A stretch of DNA of 64,000 bases from Hyphomicrobiales bacterium (GTDB lineage Bacteria; Pseudomonadota; Alphaproteobacteria; Rhizobiales; Xanthobacteraceae): the NCBI GenBank assembly GCA_017305555.1, contig JAFKKM010000026.1, positions 1-64,000 of the forward strand, given 5' to 3'. The notes under the pieces were generated by a model that did not search any database, had not been told where the DNA came from, and was given only the letters and a program-made list of their open reading frames with translations. Every line of letters starts with the position of its first letter. The stretch's first letter is position 1. A program made the translations under genes and the position numbers. Positions 61,137-64,000 of this stretch are shown here, in pieces.

Positions 61137-62474
61137 TCAGGCGTTAATCGCGAAGGATGAAATCGCATCCGCAATCGCGCCCTGCGGCAGCCGGTCGGCA
61201 AATGCCTCGATCCGCGCGAAGGCCGTCGGCGGCACCGCCTGCTCGCCACCGATCCGCCGCAGCATCTGCGACACCGTCGCGCGATCGTAAGCGTAGTCGG
61301 CAGGCGTCATCCGCTGCTCATGCACCTTGGTGCCGTTCGCGGTATCCGCCTCGATCACCGCGCAGAGTTGCGGCACCTTCGGATCACCGATCAACGTGGT
61401 GCGATGGACCAACGACGCGACCGTATCGTCGTCATAGGTCGTCATCCGCTTCATGTCCGGCACGCCATGGATCAGCGTGGTGGCGATGCAGAACGGAATG
61501 CTCATCAGCGTTCCGGAGATCGAGTTGAACGGCCCCACCGCATCCATGCCGGCATAACCGGTCTCGTAGGGATTCATCCGCACCCGCACCGCGCGCGGCG
61601 TTTCGCCCTTGAGCGCCTCGCGCAGTTTCAGCGCGCCGGTCACCGGCGTCTGGTTGAAAGCGCAGACGGGATACGGCTTGAAGGTGACGCGCAACGTCGC
61701 CCAGTCGCGGCCGAGCGAGGCGGCGAGATCGGCCGGCACGTCGACGCCGGCGAACGCCTTGACGAAACCCGCCTTGCCTTCGATCGCCTGCGGCGCGGAG
61801 ACCGAACCGGCGCGCGCCAACGCCGCCGCCGTGAGGCCGTTGCGCCCGGCGATGCCGGGCTGGTAGCGCCATTCGTCGGTGCCATCGGCGAAGGATTGCA
61901 GCACGCCGCCGGAGAACGACACGGCGTTGGCGAGCGCGGCGGCGGTGGTCGCCGCGTCCAGTCCCATCAGGCGCGCCGCCCCCGCGGCGGCGGCGATGGC
62001 GCCGTAAGTCGCGGTGGAGCGGAAACCGCCCGGCGTGGTCTTGCCGGCGAACGCCTGCTCCAGCAGCCCGCCGGCCTCGTAACCCGCCACCAGCGCGGGG
62101 ATCAGGCGATCCAGCGGATGGTGCTGCACCTCGATCATCGCGGTGAGCATCGGCACGAGGATCGTGCCGAAATGCGCCGCGCCGCAGGTATCTTCCTGCG
62201 CGCGGCCGTGAAACAATGCGGAGTTAGCCAAACACGCGCCGGCGATGGTGGTGCGGCGGCCGTCGCCGAACAACGTCGCACCATTCGCAATCTCGCCTTC
62301 TGTCGCCAGCACCGCCTCGCGCGCCACTTTGACATACGGCGTATCGAGCCCGTTCAGTCCCATGCCGAACGCATTCAGCACGCAGGTACGGGCTTTCTCC
62401 GCTACCGGCGGCGGCAGCGTCTCAAGCGTGAGCGCCGAGGTGAATTTGGCGATGTCGTACGTGAGCGTGGTCAT
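61137..62474 (-). CDS. MmgE/PrpD family protein
   Basis: This 445-residue protein belongs to the MmgE/PrpD family, which includes 2-methylcitrate dehydratase, cis-aconitate decarboxylase and iminodisuccinate epimerase. Segments FGDGRRTTIAGACLANSALFHG, HFGTILVPMLTAMIE and KPYPVCAFNQTPVTGAL are typical. It starts at ATG 62474, 30 bp after livF, so it is probably in the liv transcript. No other methylcitrate-cycle gene is present, so propionate breakdown is not supported. Dehydration or isomerisation of an imported acid is more likely. The reaction is not determined. Confidence 0.87.
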   Translation of the reverse strand: MTTLTYDIAKFTSALTLETLPPPVAEKARTCVLNAFGMGLNGLDTPYVKVAREAVLATEGEIANGATLFGDGRRTTIAGACLANSALFHGRAQEDTCGAAHFGTILVPMLTAMIEVQHHPLDRLIPALVAGYEAGGLLEQAFAGKTTPGGFRSTATYGAIAAAAGAARLMGLDAATTAAALANAVSFSGGVLQSFADGTDEWRYQPGIAGRNGLTAAALARAGSVSAPQAIEGKAGFVKAFAGVDVPADLAASLGRDWATLRVTFKPYPVCAFNQTPVTGALKLREALKGETPRAVRVRMNPYETGYAGMDAVGPFNSISGTLMSIPFCIATTLIHGVPDMKRMTTYDDDTVASLVHRTTLIGDPKVPQLCAVIEADTANGTKVHEQRMTPADYAYDRATVSQMLRRIGGEQAVPPTAFARIEAFADRLPQGAIADAISSFAINA

Positions 62475-62504
62475 GGAAGCCTCCTTGGCGAGAGGACGTG
62501 GTGA

Positions 62505-63221
62505 TTACAACGCGAGATAGCGCTGGCGAATCTGTTCGTTGGCCTTCAGGTCGTCGATGGACGCGCTGTAGACGATCTGACCCTTGTCGATCACCGTCGC
62601 CTGGCTGGCGATGCCGAGACAGAAATGCATGTTCTGCTCGGCGATCAGCACCGTCGCGCCGGTATCGCGCAATTGCCGCAAGAGTTCGCCGATCCGTTGC
62701 ACGATGATCGGCGCAAGGCCTTCACTCGGCTCGTCCAGCAACAGCAGCACCGGGTTGCCCATCAGCGTGCGCGCAATCGCCAGCATCTGCTGTTCGCCGC
62801 CGGAGAGCCGCCCGGCAACGCGATAACGCAGCGGCTCGAGCAGCGGAAACACCTGATAGATGCGCTCGATCGACCAGTCGTCCTGGCCGTCCGGGCCTTT
62901 CTTGTGCCCGATGACGAGATTGTCCTCGACGCTGTGATCCGGGAAAATCTGGCGATCTTCCGGCACGAAGCCGAGACCGGCGCGCGCGATGTGATGCGGC
63001 TTCAGGCCGGACACCGTGCGCCCGCGCAAGGTGACGCGGCCGCGCCGCGGTGGCGCGAGGCCGGCGATGGCCTTCATCGTCGTCGATTTGCCGGCGCCGT
63101 TGCGACCAAGCAGCGCCATGGTTTCGCCCGGCTGCACCGACAACCCGACGCCGAACAGGATCTGGCTGGTGCCGTAATAGACGTCGAGCCCCTCGACCTC
63201 GATGACAGCTTGCGTACTCAT
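62505..63221 (-). CDS. livF: Branched-chain/organic-acid ABC transporter ATP-binding protein LivF
   Basis: This 238-residue ABC ATPase is of the LivF type: Walker A GRNGAGKST, signature LSGGEQQ, Walker B LLLLDEPSEGLAP, and the family features YYGTSQ near the start and VPEDRQIFPDHSVEDNL. It pairs with LivG at the cytoplasmic face of a Liv transporter. The ATG at 63221 overlaps the livG stop by 4 bp. The permease genes are expected beyond the right edge of the window. The binding protein at 54888-56084 is a candidate partner. The substrate is probably an organic acid used by the neighbouring enzymes rather than leucine. Confidence 0.94.
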   Translation of the reverse strand: MSTQAVIEVEGLDVYYGTSQILFGVGLSVQPGETMALLGRNGAGKSTTMKAIAGLAPPRRGRVTLRGRTVSGLKPHHIARAGLGFVPEDRQIFPDHSVEDNLVIGHKKGPDGQDDWSIERIYQVFPLLEPLRYRVAGRLSGGEQQMLAIARTLMGNPVLLLLDEPSEGLAPIIVQRIGELLRQLRDTGATVLIAEQNMHFCLGIASQATVIDKGQIVYSASIDDLKANEQIRQRYLAL

Positions 63222-63973
63222 AGCGCACCCGCATGTTCGTCGGTGCCGAGATAGGCTTCGATCACGGCGGGATTTTTCCGGATTTCATCCGGCGTGCCGG
63301 TCGCAAGAATGCGACCGTAGCACAAGACGACGATGGACGGCGCAATCTTGAAGACGATGTCCATGTCGTGCTCGATGAAGACCACGGTGATCTTCTCGCG
63401 CACCCACAATTCGTGGACCTTCTCGATCATGCGCCAGCGCTCTTCGGTGCCCATGCCCGCGGTCGGTTCGTCGAGCAGCAACACCTTGGGCTCCAGCACC
63501 AGCGCCAGCGCGATGTCGAGCAGCTTCTGGTCGCCGTGCGACAGTGCAGAGGCGACGCGGTTGCGCTTATTGGCGAGCCCGAGCAGTTCGATGACGTAGT
63601 CGGCGCGCTCCCGCGTCTCCGCCAATGGAAAGCGCCGGTACATGACGCCGGCGCGGCGCTGATCGGCGCCTACTGCGGCCAGCATGGTTTCGCTCACCGT
63701 TAACGACGGGAAAATACTCGCCACCTGAAACGCGCGGCCGATGCCGTGACGGACGATATCCGGCGGCGAGCGCCCGGCCATGTCGATCCCGTCGAGCAGG
63801 ATGCGGCCGGTGTCGGGCTTCAGCGCGCCGGTGATGAGGTTGAAGAACGTGCTCTTGCCGGCGCCGTTGGGGCCGATCACCGCCGTCAGCGAGCCGGTGG
63901 CGAAATCGAGCGTGACGTCGTCGGTCGCTTTCACGCCGCCGAACGATTTCGAGATGTGCTGAACTTCCAGCAT
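63218..63973 (-). CDS. livG: Branched-chain/organic-acid ABC transporter ATP-binding protein LivG
   Basis: This 251-residue ABC ATPase is of the LivG type: Walker A GPNGAGKST, signature LSHGDQK (the usual LivG variant), Walker B LLLDEPTAGMG, and the long LivG-specific C-terminal part ending in ILATGTPDEIRKNPAVIEAYLG. It starts at ATG 63973, five bases from the end of a probable upstream frame. The 4-bp overlap with livF shows translational coupling. Together with LivF and an external permease pair it would drive uptake of a small acid or amino acid. Confidence 0.94.
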   Translation of the reverse strand: MLEVQHISKSFGGVKATDDVTLDFATGSLTAVIGPNGAGKSTFFNLITGALKPDTGRILLDGIDMAGRSPPDIVRHGIGRAFQVASIFPSLTVSETMLAAVGADQRRAGVMYRRFPLAETRERADYVIELLGLANKRNRVASALSHGDQKLLDIALALVLEPKVLLLDEPTAGMGTEERWRMIEKVHELWVREKITVVFIEHDMDIVFKIAPSIVVLCYGRILATGTPDEIRKNPAVIEAYLGTDEHAGAL

Positions 63974-63975
63974 TG

Positions 63976-64000
63976 CTAGCCGTTCGCCTCCCTCAATCCG
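63976..64000 (-). CDS. Possible C-terminal end of the upstream liv permease, partial
   Basis: Just before livG, a minus-strand frame reads GLREANG and then stops (TAG at 63978-63976). Liv permease genes normally precede livG, and the spacing would suit one, but only seven full codons are visible, so this is a guess from gene order. Confidence 0.3.

Noticed and set aside
61137..62474. 2-methylcitrate dehydratase PrpD of propionate catabolism
   Set aside because: No prpB, prpC or acnD-like genes are nearby; the general MmgE/PrpD family call is all that is supported.

Overview
The window looks like chromosomal DNA of an alphaproteobacterium of the Bradyrhizobium/Rhodopseudomonas/Afipia group (Nitrobacteraceae). 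The grounds are high GC, a Tat-exported copper nitrite reductase paired with nirV, a single-chain acyl-CoA carboxylase of the type known from Rhodopseudomonas, many acyl-CoA and Liv-type transport genes, and dispersed palindromic intergenic repeats that resemble those common in this group. The genus is inferred, not shown. No rRNA, tRNA, CRISPR array, prophage or insertion sequence was recognised. It is a dense catabolic region.

Layout. (1) 1-7335: a minus-strand aromatic locus (HpaB-type hydroxylase running off the left edge, LigB, LigA) diverges from a plus-strand hydantoinase-type pair (HyuA, HyuB) and a Liv-type binding protein; a matched pair of 17-bp sites lies in the divergent gap. (2) 7354-14284: a shared terminator, then a minus-strand ribose-type ABC operon in which one permease is fused to a strictosidine-synthase-like beta-propeller and is followed by a diverged stand-alone propeller. 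(3) 14642-19497: nirK-nirV with an FNR/NnrR box at about -41.5, then tcuA-tcuB. (4) 19748-27044: DUF3422 protein, two alpha/beta hydrolases, pyrophosphatase, SDR, GNAT and MFS genes, interspersed with palindromic repeats.

(5) 27210-40073: a lipid/keto-acid region. A minus-strand series (alpha/beta hydrolase, phasin, SDR, acyl-CoA ligase, wax ester synthase) and a plus-strand series (acetoacetate-decarboxylase-like protein, hydroxyacyl-CoA/carnitine-type dehydrogenase, SDR, CaiB-type CoA transferase) flank two paralogous AraC regulators. Four copies of one 41-bp bipartite motif, TGTCC-N25-TCGCACCTTYC, sit before the hydrolase, before the first AraC gene (two copies) and before the decarboxylase. 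Each is followed 22-23 bp later by a similar -10-like hexamer. This is the best candidate for an undescribed regulon. (6) 40080-45330: two SDRs and a GSA-type aminotransferase diverging from an IclR regulator and an omega-aminotransferase.

(7) 45581-54640: acyl-CoA dehydrogenase, acyl-CoA synthetase and MarR regulator, divergent from a single-chain long-chain acyl-CoA carboxylase and another acyl-CoA ligase. A near-identical 22-bp site lies before the synthetase and before marR/carboxylase. (8) 54888-64000: Liv-type binding protein, GntR regulator, acyl-CoA synthetase, acyl-CoA dehydrogenase and APH-type phosphotransferase, then MmgE/PrpD, LivF and LivG. The phosphotransferase, dehydrogenase and synthetase match the LvaA/LvaC/LvaE logic of levulinate and 4-hydroxyacid catabolism and the animal ACAD10/ACAD11 fusion. 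A perfect palindrome of FadR/GntR type precedes that operon.

Overall the region imports and activates aromatic, sugar-lactone-like, keto-acid and hydroxy-acid substrates as CoA thioesters, with a local regulator beside most modules. All calls are from reading the sequence; no database search was run.
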